Below are positions 14,640-21,563 of a DNA stretch of 21,563 nucleotides, piece after piece; within the stretch, counting starts at the first letter, position 1, and every line of letters begins with the position of its first letter. The DNA comes from SIG437 sp045576235 (GTDB lineage: Bacteria; Bacillota; Clostridia; UBA1381; UBA9506). The stretch covers positions 1 through 21,563 of the forward strand of contig JAZNGA010000049.1 in the NCBI GenBank assembly GCA_045576235.1, written 5' to 3'. Below the pieces are notes generated by a model. The model searched no databases. It had not been told where the DNA came from and worked only from the letters and a program-made list of their open reading frames with translations. Made by a program: the position numbers and the translations under genes.

Positions 14640-15134
14640 TCATTTTCCCATTATGTCTGCGCCGCGCTCTAAAGCAACAACACCTGTTCTGCACATTTCC
14701 TGAATTCCAAGCGGCTTCATAAGCTCAACAAACGCGTCAATTTTCCTTGGCTCACCTGTCACCTCAACGCAGAATGTTTCTGTCGTGTAATCAACGATTT
14801 TTGCCCTGTAAATCTGAGTCGCAGCCATAACCTCATTTCTGTTTTCAGGAGTGTTTCTGACCTTTAAAATCATAAGCTCGCGCTCAACTGTGTTTTTTCT
14901 GTCTAAAAGCTTCACCTTCTTGACATTGACAAGCTTTTTCAGCTGATTTATAACCTGCTCGCAGGCATAGTCATCTCCCGTTAAGGTTATTGTTATTCTT
15001 GAAAATTCAGGGTCTTCCGTTTCGCCCACCGTCAGCGAATCAATGTTAAAGCCCCGTCTCATAAAAAGTCCTGAAACGCGTGCCAAAACGCCATATTTGT
15101 TTTCAACATAAACAGCAATTGTGAATTTAGTCAT
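14640..15134 (-). CDS. ilvN: Acetolactate synthase small (regulatory) subunit
   Basis: A 164-aa regulatory subunit of acetohydroxyacid synthase, which activates the catalytic subunit and confers feedback inhibition by valine. The N-terminal ACT domain is clear (MTKFTIAVYVENKYGVLARVSGLF read as IAVYVENKYGVLARVSG, then RRGFNIDSLTVGETEDP and SRITITLTGDD), followed by the second ACT-like domain with ERELMILKVR and the C-terminal IQEMCRTGVVALERG. Length fits the family. The ATG at 15134 overlaps the end of ilvB by 8 nt, so translation is coupled and the subunits are made together. The symbol ilvH is used for the same role in other species. Confidence 0.95.
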   Translation of the reverse strand: MTKFTIAVYVENKYGVLARVSGLFMRRGFNIDSLTVGETEDPEFSRITITLTGDDYACEQVINQLKKLVNVKKVKLLDRKNTVERELMILKVRNTPENRNEVMAATQIYRAKIVDYTTETFCVEVTGEPRKIDAFVELMKPLGIQEMCRTGVVALERGADIMGK

Positions 15135-16824
15135 GCTGTTTTACCCCCTCTTCCATATCCATAATGTCGCTGGCGCTGCTTCCGCCCAGCATTGGAAAAA
15201 CAAGCTCTTTTTCATCAATTTTCACATCAATAACAAATGGTCCTTTTCCATTGATTGCCTCTTTAAATGCGGCCTCAAATTCTTCAGCTGACACGACTCT
15301 TTTTGCTTTTGCTCCAAATCCTTCTGCAACTTTCACAAAATCAGTTTTTCTGTCAAGCACGGAATTCGAATATCTCTCTTCATAGAAAAGAGCCTGCCAT
15401 TGCTTCACCATGCCAAGCGAACCATTGTTCATTATGACAACGACTATCGGTAAATTATATGTAACAGCTGTTGCAAGCTCTGTCAAATTCATTCCAAAAC
15501 TTCCGTCGCCCGTTATCATAACAACCCGTCTGCCGCTTTCAGCAGAAGCTCCGATTGCTGCGCCAAGACCAAATCCCATCGTTCCGAGACCACCGCTTGT
15601 CGCAAAGGTTTTCGGCTTTGAAAACGACAAAAACTGCGCCGCCCACATCTGATGCTGACCGACATCTGTCGTGATAAGGTCATCAGAGGCTTTAATTCTG
15701 TTAATTATTTCAAAAACTTTTTCAGGGATGAGAGATTTTTCTGCATCCTTAAGCCTTTTTTCCTTTTTTAATCGCTCTTCTTCTTTAAGCTGCTCTATTC
15801 TTAAATGCCATTTCGGTCTTTTCTTCTCTTTACATTTTTTTGAGATTTCTCTTAAAGCAGGCAAAATGTCGCAAGCCATTCCGACATCTGCAGCAATGTT
15901 TTTATTGATTTCCGCAAGGTCTGCATCAAGCTGAATTATCTTTGCAGAATCAGGAGTTTTAACAGGCTCGTTTGATGCGCGGTCTGAAAAACGCACGCCA
16001 ATTCCAATGATTAAATCGGCCTCCCTGCTTGATAAGGACGCGCTATGGCGTCCATGCATTCCCTGCATTCCAAGAAAATTCGGACAAGAGTCAGAAACTG
16101 CAGATATTCCCATCAGAGAACAACCGATGGGCGCATCAATTTTTTTTGCTAAAAGCATAATTTCTTCTGATGCTCCCGCCGCTATCGCTCCTCCGCCGAC
16201 ATAGATATATGGCTTTTTTGATTTATTAATAAGCTCTGCCGCCTTTTTAATGTCGCTTTCTTCCGCCTCTGGAAGAGAAATTAAAGGAGCGACGCTTTTC
16301 CTTTCAAATTCGCACATCGCAAGCTGAACATCCTTTGGAATGTCAATCAAAACAGGACCCCGTCTTCCCGAATTTGCGATTTTAAAAGCTTCTCTTATCG
16401 TGTCAGCAAGCTCTGACACATCGCTTAAAAGATAATTATGCTTTGTTATCGGGAGCGTCACACCTGTTATGTTGACCTCCTGAAAAGCATCTTTTCCAAT
16501 CATATATGACGGAACATTTCCCGTTATGGCAACAAGAGGAATTGAATCAAGCATTGCAGTTGCAATTCCTGTCACAAGATTTGTTGCTCCCGGACCTGAT
16601 GTTGCGATGACAACGCCTGTTTTGCCGCTTGTTCTGGCATATCCGTCTGCCGCGTGACACGCCCCTTGTTCGTGTGCTGTTAAAATGTGTTTTATTTCGT
16701 CTTTAGCCTTATATAATTCATCATAAATATCGAGCACCTGACCGCCCGGATATCCGAAAACCGTGGTGACGCCCTGCTCTTTAAGCGTTTCAATCACTAT
16801 CTTAGCGCCCGTCATTTTTTCCAT
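15127..16824 (-). CDS. ilvB: Acetolactate synthase large (catalytic) subunit
   Basis: A 565-aa thiamine-diphosphate and FAD enzyme that joins two pyruvates to acetolactate, or pyruvate and 2-oxobutyrate, the first common step to valine, leucine and isoleucine. I choose the ATG at 16824, because GGGAGG lies 6 nt upstream; an in-frame ATG at 16845 precedes that site. The catalytic glutamate is E52 in TAHEQGACHAADGYAR. The middle domain has GRRGPVLIDIPKDVQ and the C-terminal ThDP-Mg motif runs from GDGSFGMNLTEL to NNGSLGMVKQWQ. The quorum of RKTDFVKVAEGFGAKAKRV fits anabolic AHAS rather than catabolic AlsS. It is divergent from the GH26-like gene with its own promoter, and no T-box or long leader precedes it. 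Confidence 0.95.
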   Translation of the reverse strand: MEKMTGAKIVIETLKEQGVTTVFGYPGGQVLDIYDELYKAKDEIKHILTAHEQGACHAADGYARTSGKTGVVIATSGPGATNLVTGIATAMLDSIPLVAITGNVPSYMIGKDAFQEVNITGVTLPITKHNYLLSDVSELADTIREAFKIANSGRRGPVLIDIPKDVQLAMCEFERKSVAPLISLPEAEESDIKKAAELINKSKKPYIYVGGGAIAAGASEEIMLLAKKIDAPIGCSLMGISAVSDSCPNFLGMQGMHGRHSASLSSREADLIIGIGVRFSDRASNEPVKTPDSAKIIQLDADLAEINKNIAADVGMACDILPALREISKKCKEKKRPKWHLRIEQLKEEERLKKEKRLKDAEKSLIPEKVFEIINRIKASDDLITTDVGQHQMWAAQFLSFSKPKTFATSGGLGTMGFGLGAAIGASAESGRRVVMITGDGSFGMNLTELATAVTYNLPIVVVIMNNGSLGMVKQWQALFYEERYSNSVLDRKTDFVKVAEGFGAKAKRVVSAEEFEAAFKEAINGKGPFVIDVKIDEKELVFPMLGGSSASDIMDMEEGVKQHD

Positions 16825-16873
16825 GGTTAACCTCCCGAAGAACATATAGCAATAATTTTGCCTACATTGAAAT

Positions 16874-16902
16874 ATTTTACCACAAAATCCCCCTCTTGTC
16901 CA
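16874..16902 (-). promoter_or_regulatory. Sigma-A-like promoter of ilvBN
   Basis: On the minus strand, -35 TGGACA (16897-16902) and -10 TAAAAT (16874-16879) with a 17-nt spacer. The start near 16867 gives a leader of about 43 nt, too short for a T-box or peptide attenuator. Confidence 0.6.
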
Positions 16903-16910
16903 TATTTAAC

Positions 16911-16939
16911 TTGATTTTTTATGAAAAATAATATACAAT
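16911..16939 (+). promoter_or_regulatory. Sigma-A-like promoter of the GH26-like/transglutaminase pair
   Basis: -35 TTGATT (16911-16916) and -10 TACAAT (16934-16939) with a 17-nt spacer. The start near 16946 gives a leader of about 27 nt. It lies back to back with the ilvBN promoter, 9 nt apart. Confidence 0.6.
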
Positions 16940-16972
16940 AAACATATAAAAAACGGAGTGGAGGAAAATTTT

Positions 16973-18742
16973 ATGAAAAAGCTTAAAATTGCGAATAAAA
17001 AGAGATTTTTTGTTTCGTTAATTTCTCTTTTTCTTGCACTTTTTCTCCTTCTTGCATATTTAGGTTATGATTTATACAAACCATATCTTGAAAAAATTAG
17101 TCAGCGCATCGCTCAAAGACAAAAACAGACTGTCACTTTAGACTCTCTTGGGTTTAAAGCACCGAAAGACGCTGAAATTTTTCTCTATGTGAACAACAAG
17201 CTTCAAAAGAAAAATAGCGTTTCATCTGAAGATGATAACAAAATTATCGTGCAAAAGGAAGACGGCGCGCGCCTTTTTGATTTGGCAACAGGCTTTTTAA
17301 TTGACCTTCCGAAAAAAATGACTCCCGATTTTTCGCAGAGTCCTTCTTTTGTCAGAATGAAGAGCGATTTTTTTGACATAACCATTTCAAGAGAATATTC
17401 CCCCTATGAAGATGTTGATGAATATATCAGCTACTATTTAAACAGATTTATCACAAACGAGGCATACCGAAAGCCTAATAATCTGGAGCTTTTAGCCGAT
17501 GGAACATATGTTTACGGAAACAACTCCGCCAGGCTCATTTCTGTAAAAATAACGGATATGCCCGAAAACAAAAAAAATATTTACACATATGCCACAATAA
17601 AAACAAGCGGAAGAGAATTCTTCCGCATAATGTTTAAATTCAGAGCAGAAAGCCACAAGGAAACGGAAAACACGGTAAGCAAAGCAATTGAAAGCTTCAA
17701 AAGAACAAAGCCCTTCGGCTCGGCAGCCTACGACTTTTCCCCGAAGCCTTCAGAGGCAGATTTCTGGTCAAAGGAAACAAAAAAGCTATATCGCACAATG
17801 AATGAGCGTGACAACATTTTATGGGGCATTTTTGCTCCCGATGTTGCATCCGGCGGCATCAATCATCTCATTCCCGAAATGGAAAAAGCTCTTGATTTCA
17901 GATTCCCCATAGTTCTCATCTATAACCACCTCGGTTCTCCCCTTCCTGAAGGGTTTGGCGCAAAATGTGCCGAGCAGGGAAAAATGATTGAACTGACCTT
18001 ACAGATGACTGAAACAAACAACGAAAATCTCAATGCCACTGTTCCCCTTCTGGAAATCTACAAAGGGAAATATGACGATAAAATAAGGAATTTAGCAAGG
18101 GAGATAAAAAAAGAAATTAAAACTCCGTTCTTTTTCCGTCTCAACAACGAAATGAACACAGACTGGACCAGCTATTCAGGAATTATTACTCTTTCCGACC
18201 CTGAGATTTATGTTGAAGGCTGGCGCAGAGTCTATGAAATCTTCGAAGAAGAAGGCGTCGATAATGCCATATGGGTATATAACCCAAATGACAGAAACTT
18301 CCCGCCATGCAACTGGAACAACTTCACAGCATATTATCCCGGAGACGAATATGTTCATATGATTGGCATAACAGGCTATAACACGGGAACATATTTCATA
18401 GATGTAACGGGGGAAACATGGCGCTCGTTCACGGAAATCTATGACGAAATTGAAAAATCCTATCGTCCGTTCTTTTCAGAGTTTCCCTGGATTATAACAG
18501 AGTTTTCATCAAGCTCTGTCGGCGGAGATAAAGTGAAATGGATTGAGGATGTTTTTAAAAACATCCATAAATATAAAAACATCAAAGCAGCTGTCTGGTT
18601 CTCTGCACCCGATATGGATATGCGTCCGGGCTTTGAAGGAAAAATCAGCAGGCCCTACATGCTCGATGAAACAGAGGAAACGCTTGACGCTTTCAGGCGC
18701 GGAATTAAAAAAACAAATCCCCCACAGGCAGAAATAAAGTAA
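16973..18742 (+). CDS. Membrane-anchored GH26-like glycoside hydrolase
   Basis: A 589-aa exported protein. The ATG at 16973 follows GGAGG by 8 nt; an in-frame GTG at 16958 lies within that site. Residues 1-35 form a basic head and one hydrophobic span (VSLISLFLALFLLLAYLGY) with no clear cleavage site, so it is probably a signal anchor. Residues about 50-250 are an unassigned region. From about 270 a beta/alpha barrel resembling GH26 (mannanase group) follows: WGIFAPD, FFFRLNNEMNTDW with candidate acid/base E393, GWRRVYEIFEEEGVDNAIWVYNPN in two parts (WRRVYEIF and NAIWVYNPN), ITGYNTG, and ITEFSSSS with candidate nucleophile E510. The usual His before the acid/base Glu (HEMN) is Asn here, as I recall the family. 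Substrate is unknown; an envelope glycan is possible. It is followed after 36 nt by the transglutaminase-like gene. Confidence 0.75.
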   Translation: MKKLKIANKKRFFVSLISLFLALFLLLAYLGYDLYKPYLEKISQRIAQRQKQTVTLDSLGFKAPKDAEIFLYVNNKLQKKNSVSSEDDNKIIVQKEDGARLFDLATGFLIDLPKKMTPDFSQSPSFVRMKSDFFDITISREYSPYEDVDEYISYYLNRFITNEAYRKPNNLELLADGTYVYGNNSARLISVKITDMPENKKNIYTYATIKTSGREFFRIMFKFRAESHKETENTVSKAIESFKRTKPFGSAAYDFSPKPSEADFWSKETKKLYRTMNERDNILWGIFAPDVASGGINHLIPEMEKALDFRFPIVLIYNHLGSPLPEGFGAKCAEQGKMIELTLQMTETNNENLNATVPLLEIYKGKYDDKIRNLAREIKKEIKTPFFFRLNNEMNTDWTSYSGIITLSDPEIYVEGWRRVYEIFEEEGVDNAIWVYNPNDRNFPPCNWNNFTAYYPGDEYVHMIGITGYNTGTYFIDVTGETWRSFTEIYDEIEKSYRPFFSEFPWIITEFSSSSVGGDKVKWIEDVFKNIHKYKNIKAAVWFSAPDMDMRPGFEGKISRPYMLDETEETLDAFRRGIKKTNPPQAEIK

Positions 18743-18778
18743 CACTATCTCTTCATAAAAATTTGGAGGCGTGGTTAA

Positions 18779-20281
18779 ATGAAACAAATAAGAAGATTTT
18801 TTTCAGTTGTTTTAGCATTGTTGCTTCTTTCGTCAGGCATAGTCTTTTCATATGAAGCAGATGACTTAAAAACAGCAACAGCCCCAGCTTTTCCTGAAAC
18901 ATATCTCGGCGGTCTTTCTAAACCATTTTCAAGAGCGATGACCTTTGAGGATTTTCTTGTTTATATGTGGGTTAATGTCATTCCTGCAGGAAACCCTTCG
19001 TCATTTACTCTTTCGGAAGAAGAATTCTTAAGCGAATATTTCGGCATTTTGTCAGAGCATCCGCTTCTTTATCATGCAGGAACAGGCATAAGATATAATG
19101 TTAACGAGACAACGGGCTATGTAGATTATGTCCAGCCTATCTACACGGAAACAGACAAAACCGTGATAAGCGAAACAATTAAAAAAATCGAGGCGGCAGC
19201 AGAAGAAATTCTGCTTCTTATAAACGATGATATGACAGATTTTGAAAAGGTTATGACCGTTCATAACTACATGGTTTTGGAATATGAATATGACCACACC
19301 TATTCAAACTATGACATCACAATCATGCTCACGAAAACGGGCGTCTGTCAGGCATATAGCTTTGCGTTCAAGCATCTTATGAATGTTTTAAATATCCCTT
19401 GCCTTTTTGTCTCGTCAAATGCTATGAACCATGGCTGGAACCTTGTAAACCTTGACGGAAGCTGGTATCACATAGATTTGACATGGGATGATTTGTCTGA
19501 TGACAGGTTTGCTCAGGTTGGAAACACATTCGCACTCTTAAGCGATGCAAAAATCCAGTCACTTTCAAGTCCTCACTACGCTTATGACACAAAAGGCGTA
19601 AAAGCAGACTCCGATTTATATGACAACGCCGTGTGGCATCTATCCACAGCCGAAGTCACATCTTTTCACGGCACAAGCTATTGGGTGGAAGGAAATTCTC
19701 TTGTTTCTAGCAAGGGCGAGGTCATCTTCAGCGCTCTTGACGAGGATTCTAAAGGCTGGTTGCTCGGAAATGGCTATGTCTTCAAGAACGCAGTTTTAGC
19801 GGGCATTGCAGAGCACAATGATATGATATATTTCAATTCAGACAGAGCGATTTATTCCTTCAATCCAAAAAAAGACAGCGCACCAGTGAAAATCAAAGAG
19901 GTTATCGGCGTGTGCGGTCTTTATGTTGACAAAAACACTTTGAAATATAACAGATTTGACCGTCAGGAAGAGGTCATAGATGAAGAGACAAATGAATTAT
20001 TAGGATATAGAAACTTCTTCGTGCCAAATGGTGAGATAAAGCTTTCAAACACTCGTTTTGGTTCTCCAAGATATGAAAACGGCAAGCTTGTCGTGAGAGT
20101 CTATAAAGAAGATGATGAGCCGCTTTTAATCTATTCCTTCAGTGATGTCATTGACTTAAAAACCGTAGCCCATTCAAAACTCGGCAAAGCGGAATTTTCA
20201 GCAGAAGATGAGCAAACAATCTTTTTCTGGGATGAAAATATGCAGCCGCTTATCGAACAGAAAGAATACAAATTAGATTAA
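18779..20281 (+). CDS. Secreted transglutaminase-like domain protein
   Basis: A 500-aa protein, ATG at 18779 with TTGGAGG about 9 nt upstream. The N-terminus is a signal peptide (MKQIRRFF, then VVLALLLLSSGIVFS) with likely cleavage near residue 25. A helical segment (about 50-165) leads to a transglutaminase-like papain-fold core with the full triad: C190 in TGVCQAYSFAFKHL, H218 in AMNHGWNLV and D233 in YHIDLTWDD. This arrangement is common in secreted clostridial proteins that act on peptides at the surface, as proteases or cross-linkers. Residues about 285-500 look like a repeated-strand domain (MIYFNSDRAIYSF), perhaps a propeller-like part of the DUF5050 kind, which I cannot place firmly. 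It is probably co-transcribed with the GH26-like gene. Confidence 0.8.
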   Translation: MKQIRRFFSVVLALLLLSSGIVFSYEADDLKTATAPAFPETYLGGLSKPFSRAMTFEDFLVYMWVNVIPAGNPSSFTLSEEEFLSEYFGILSEHPLLYHAGTGIRYNVNETTGYVDYVQPIYTETDKTVISETIKKIEAAAEEILLLINDDMTDFEKVMTVHNYMVLEYEYDHTYSNYDITIMLTKTGVCQAYSFAFKHLMNVLNIPCLFVSSNAMNHGWNLVNLDGSWYHIDLTWDDLSDDRFAQVGNTFALLSDAKIQSLSSPHYAYDTKGVKADSDLYDNAVWHLSTAEVTSFHGTSYWVEGNSLVSSKGEVIFSALDEDSKGWLLGNGYVFKNAVLAGIAEHNDMIYFNSDRAIYSFNPKKDSAPVKIKEVIGVCGLYVDKNTLKYNRFDRQEEVIDEETNELLGYRNFFVPNGEIKLSNTRFGSPRYENGKLVVRVYKEDDEPLLIYSFSDVIDLKTVAHSKLGKAEFSAEDEQTIFFWDENMQPLIEQKEYKLD

Positions 20282-20284
20282 AAA

Positions 20285-20312
20285 AAGGCTGCGCCCTATG
20301 AGGCGCAGCCTT
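20285..20312 (-). terminator. Hairpin terminator, best oriented for the minus strand
   Basis: Perfect 11-bp GC-rich arms (20285-20295 and 20302-20312) around a 6-nt loop. On the minus strand it is followed by six Ts, while on the plus strand the U-run is missing. It begins 4 nt after the transglutaminase stop and would end transcripts coming from the stalk-domain gene. Confidence 0.75.
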
Positions 20313-20327
20313 AAGGATAGTAATTTT

Positions 20328-20365
20328 AAAGGCAGAAACGATTGATTTCGTTTCTGCCTTTTTGT
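20328..20365 (+). terminator. Rho-independent terminator of the transglutaminase transcript
   Basis: Perfect 14-bp arms (20328-20341 and 20348-20361) around a 6-nt loop, followed by a T-run (CCTTTTTG). It ends the plus-strand transcript from the GH26-like/transglutaminase pair. Confidence 0.8.
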
Positions 20366-20449
20366 AGGGTTCGGCGGTTCCCGACGAACCGCATTGTAGG
20401 GAACGTCCTGTGTGTCGTTCCGTTTTATAAGGTCTTAGGATTGTCCTAA
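20364..20449. repeat. Hairpin repeat cluster with GTAGGG units
   Basis: Two GTAGGG boxes (20364-20369 and 20396-20401), each opening a hairpin: 20368-20390 (GGTTCG/CGAACC plus CGG/CCG inside, one mismatch) and 20400-20421 (GGAACG/CGTTCC). A third hairpin, TTAGGA/TCCTAA, lies at 20435-20449. The layout resembles the short intergenic hairpin repeats found in many copies in gut Clostridia genomes. No coding frame is supported here. Confidence 0.5.
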
Positions 20450-20499
20450 ATGTTTGGAAAATGCGATACATCTTCCCTGCTTGTTGAAGTATCGTACAA

Positions 20500-21273
20500 T
20501 CATTTTTTGGACAATCTTGCATCAGCAATACTGGGACACACAAACCTATCATTATTACCAGATATATTTATATATTCCACAAAGATTTTAAGCAATTTTA
20601 CATTTGATACATCAATATTAAATTTTGTTGATTTTGTTCCATCGGAAATTAAAGGGGATGAATATATTAATTGTCCATCACCATAAAACTTTATTTGTGC
20701 TCTGCCGCTATACGCATTTGACGGTACAAATGCAGCAATTATTCCAGAAAAATCCTTATATTCCTTATTTAACTTATACGAAACCGATTGAAAGCACTCT
20801 AGTGTACCATCATTGTTTTCTTTTACACCATTCCAGTTTATACTATCTCGAAGTTGAAAGGCTATTCCTCTATCATATTTTATTCCATCAGTCATTTCTG
20901 TGCCTTTAGAAATTGCAGAAAAGGTATTAGATGTACCTGTTGTCTCATAATCTACATACCCCATTTGATCAAGCCAATCATAGTTTTTGTTGCCTAATGC
21001 AACAGTGCTTGTTTGTGCTTCCCAATCTACCTCTTTGTCGAAAGCATTTGCTATTGCCCTTACAGGAAGATATGTAGTTCCATTATAAATAAATGGTTCG
21101 ACTACATTCCCATTTACATCAGTTGGTTGATACTCTTTTCCATCAATTAAAATTTTAATGTTATCATAAATAACACTTATTGTTTCTGATGATTGTTTTG
21201 CAAACACAACCCCGCTTGTCAATAGTGTACCAATCAGCACCCCTGCAACTAATCCTTGTAATCTTTTCTTCAT
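20500..21273 (-). CDS. Secreted stalk-domain protein with NPCBM-like C-terminal domain
   Basis: A 257-aa exported protein, ATG at 21273 with GGAGGT 8 nt upstream, ending in TGA. Signal peptide at 1-25 (MKKRLQGLVAGVLIGTLLTS, cleavage near VFAKQ). Residues about 35-95 are a stalk domain of the type often annotated as copper amine oxidase N-terminal (IKILIDGKEY, FIYNGTTYLPVRAIANAF, VDWEAQTSTVAL). This module is structural and does not imply oxidase activity. Residues about 105-257 resemble an NPCBM/NPCBM-like carbohydrate-binding domain (YDRGIAFQL, SYKLNKEYKDFSGIIAAF, KFYGDGQLIYSS, LLKIFVEYI). A surface role, binding a glycan, is likely. The promoter overlaps a palindromic operator shared with the divergent regulator gene, so expression is probably controlled by it or its relatives. 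Confidence 0.8.
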   Translation of the reverse strand: MKKRLQGLVAGVLIGTLLTSGVVFAKQSSETISVIYDNIKILIDGKEYQPTDVNGNVVEPFIYNGTTYLPVRAIANAFDKEVDWEAQTSTVALGNKNYDWLDQMGYVDYETTGTSNTFSAISKGTEMTDGIKYDRGIAFQLRDSINWNGVKENNDGTLECFQSVSYKLNKEYKDFSGIIAAFVPSNAYSGRAQIKFYGDGQLIYSSPLISDGTKSTKFNIDVSNVKLLKIFVEYINISGNNDRFVCPSIADARLSKK

Positions 21274-21320
21274 TTTGATTTACCTCCAAATTTTATTTTA
21301 TGAATACTATTCACAAAATA

Positions 21321-21349
21321 AGTATAACATATATTTATAAAATACGCAA
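21321..21349 (-). promoter_or_regulatory. Sigma-A-like promoter of the stalk-domain gene
   Basis: On the minus strand, -35 TTGCGT (21344-21349) and -10 TATACT (21321-21326) with a 17-nt spacer. Transcription would start near 21314. The -35 lies inside the TACGCA operator, so binding there would block it. Confidence 0.55.
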
Positions 21350-21362
21350 GTGCGTATACGCA
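21342..21362. promoter_or_regulatory. Operator candidate with three TACGCA half-sites
   Basis: ATACGCA at 21342-21348 and TGCGTAT at 21351-21357 form a perfect 7-nt inverted repeat with a 2-nt spacer. The second half-site also pairs with TACGCA at 21357-21362 to make a 12-nt perfect palindrome. It overlaps the -35 of the stalk-domain gene and lies 44 nt before the regulator ATG. Such sites are typical for dimeric Cro/CI-type repressors. Confidence 0.55.
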
Positions 21363-21405
21363 AAAATGTAAAATATTTTAAAATGTCTTTAAGAGGTGTT
21401 TTAAA

Positions 21406-21563
21406 ATGGATGTTAAAGATGTAATAGTAAAAAGATTCAATGAACTTTGTGCTGAAAGAAATATGAGGATAAATGAACTTGCAAATCTATCAGGCGTAAC
21501 ACCATCAACTGCGTATAGGATGATGGATAAATCTCGAAGAGATGTTTCAATATGAACAATCAA
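21406..21563 (+). pseudogene. Cro/CI-type HTH regulator with in-frame TGA; runs off the window
   Basis: The ATG at 21406 has GAGGTG 7 nt upstream. The product reads MDVKDVIVKRFNELC, then MRINELANLSGVTPSTAYRM and DKSRRDVSI, the helix-turn-helix of a common clostridial XRE/Cro-CI regulator of about 65-75 aa. At codon 50 (21553-21555) there is a TGA, giving a 49-aa product. The bases after it, ACA ATC AA, continue in the same frame as T-I-(K/N), which fits the family's usual T-I-K-K after DVSI plus one residue. This suggests a nonsense change in an otherwise normal gene, or a short regulator. The remainder is outside the window. It is divergent from the stalk-domain gene and probably acts on the operator between them (inference). 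Confidence 0.6.

Noticed and set aside
16825..16870. T-box or peptide attenuator before ilvB
   Set aside because: No T-box core motif, no leader peptide frame rich in branched-chain codons and no terminator hairpin; the leader is too short.
20364..20449. CRISPR-like repeats
   Set aside because: The units are not identical, spacers are not regular and no cas gene is near. Hairpin repeats fit better.
20500..21273. Copper amine oxidase activity
   Set aside because: Only the stalk module commonly given that name is present; there is no catalytic domain, no topaquinone motif and no copper-binding His set.
21553..21555. Genetic code change with TGA read as an amino acid
   Set aside because: rmlB and the stalk-domain gene end in TGA, and no other gene in the window has an internal TGA.
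21378..21563. Minus-strand open frame at the right edge
   Set aside because: It is antisense to the HTH regulator, which has a ribosome site and a clear family match.

Overview
The window looks like a low-GC Clostridia (Firmicutes) chromosome. The signs are AGGAGG-type ribosome binding sites, ATG starts mixed with GTG/TTG, a WYL regulator and a stalk-domain surface protein of clostridial type, a SpoIIID-like fragment, and sigma-A-like promoters with 17-nt spacers. TGA is used as a stop (rmlB and the stalk-domain gene end in it), so the standard bacterial code applies. I see no tRNA, rRNA, CRISPR array, insertion sequence or phage structural gene.

Layout. (1) 37-2835, minus strand: a compact five-gene unit read from one promoter near 2926-2954, in the order SWIM zinc-finger protein, 32-aa membrane peptide, 55-aa EF-hand-like acidic protein, CpXC zinc-ribbon protein, WYL regulator. 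Its function is unknown. (2) 2836-3449: intergenic DNA with the operon promoter, repeat elements, a strong bidirectional hairpin terminator and a truncated spoIIID-like gene. (3) 3450-8799, plus strand: a sugar-nucleotide operon (rffA/wecE-like aminotransferase, rmlA, rmlB) ending in a YfhO-type membrane protein. With no rmlC or rmlD here, the predicted product is dTDP-4-amino-4,6-dideoxygalactose rather than dTDP-rhamnose. (4) 8845-16824, minus strand: ilvB-ilvN (branched-chain amino acid synthesis), an M19 dipeptidase, a MATE exporter, an ATP-grasp ligase, a polysaccharide-type flippase and a polyprenol-phosphate type glycosyltransferase. (5) 16973-20281, plus strand, divergent from ilvBN: two exported proteins, a membrane-anchored GH26-like glycosidase and a transglutaminase-like protein. 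(6) 20282-20499: opposed hairpin terminators and a small hairpin repeat cluster. (7) 20500-21563: a secreted stalk-domain/NPCBM-like protein (minus strand) divergent from a Cro/CI-type regulator that has an in-frame TGA. They share a control region with three TACGCA half-sites.

How it fits together. Regions 3 to 5 read mainly as cell-envelope glycan biology: a 4-amino sugar nucleotide, a GT-C-like membrane protein, a GT2 transferase, a flippase and extracellular glycan/peptide-active enzymes. ilvBN is housekeeping. The least explained parts are the WYL/SWIM/CpXC operon with its tiny proteins, and the dipeptidase/MATE/ATP-grasp run. All family assignments come from reading motifs by eye; no database search was done.
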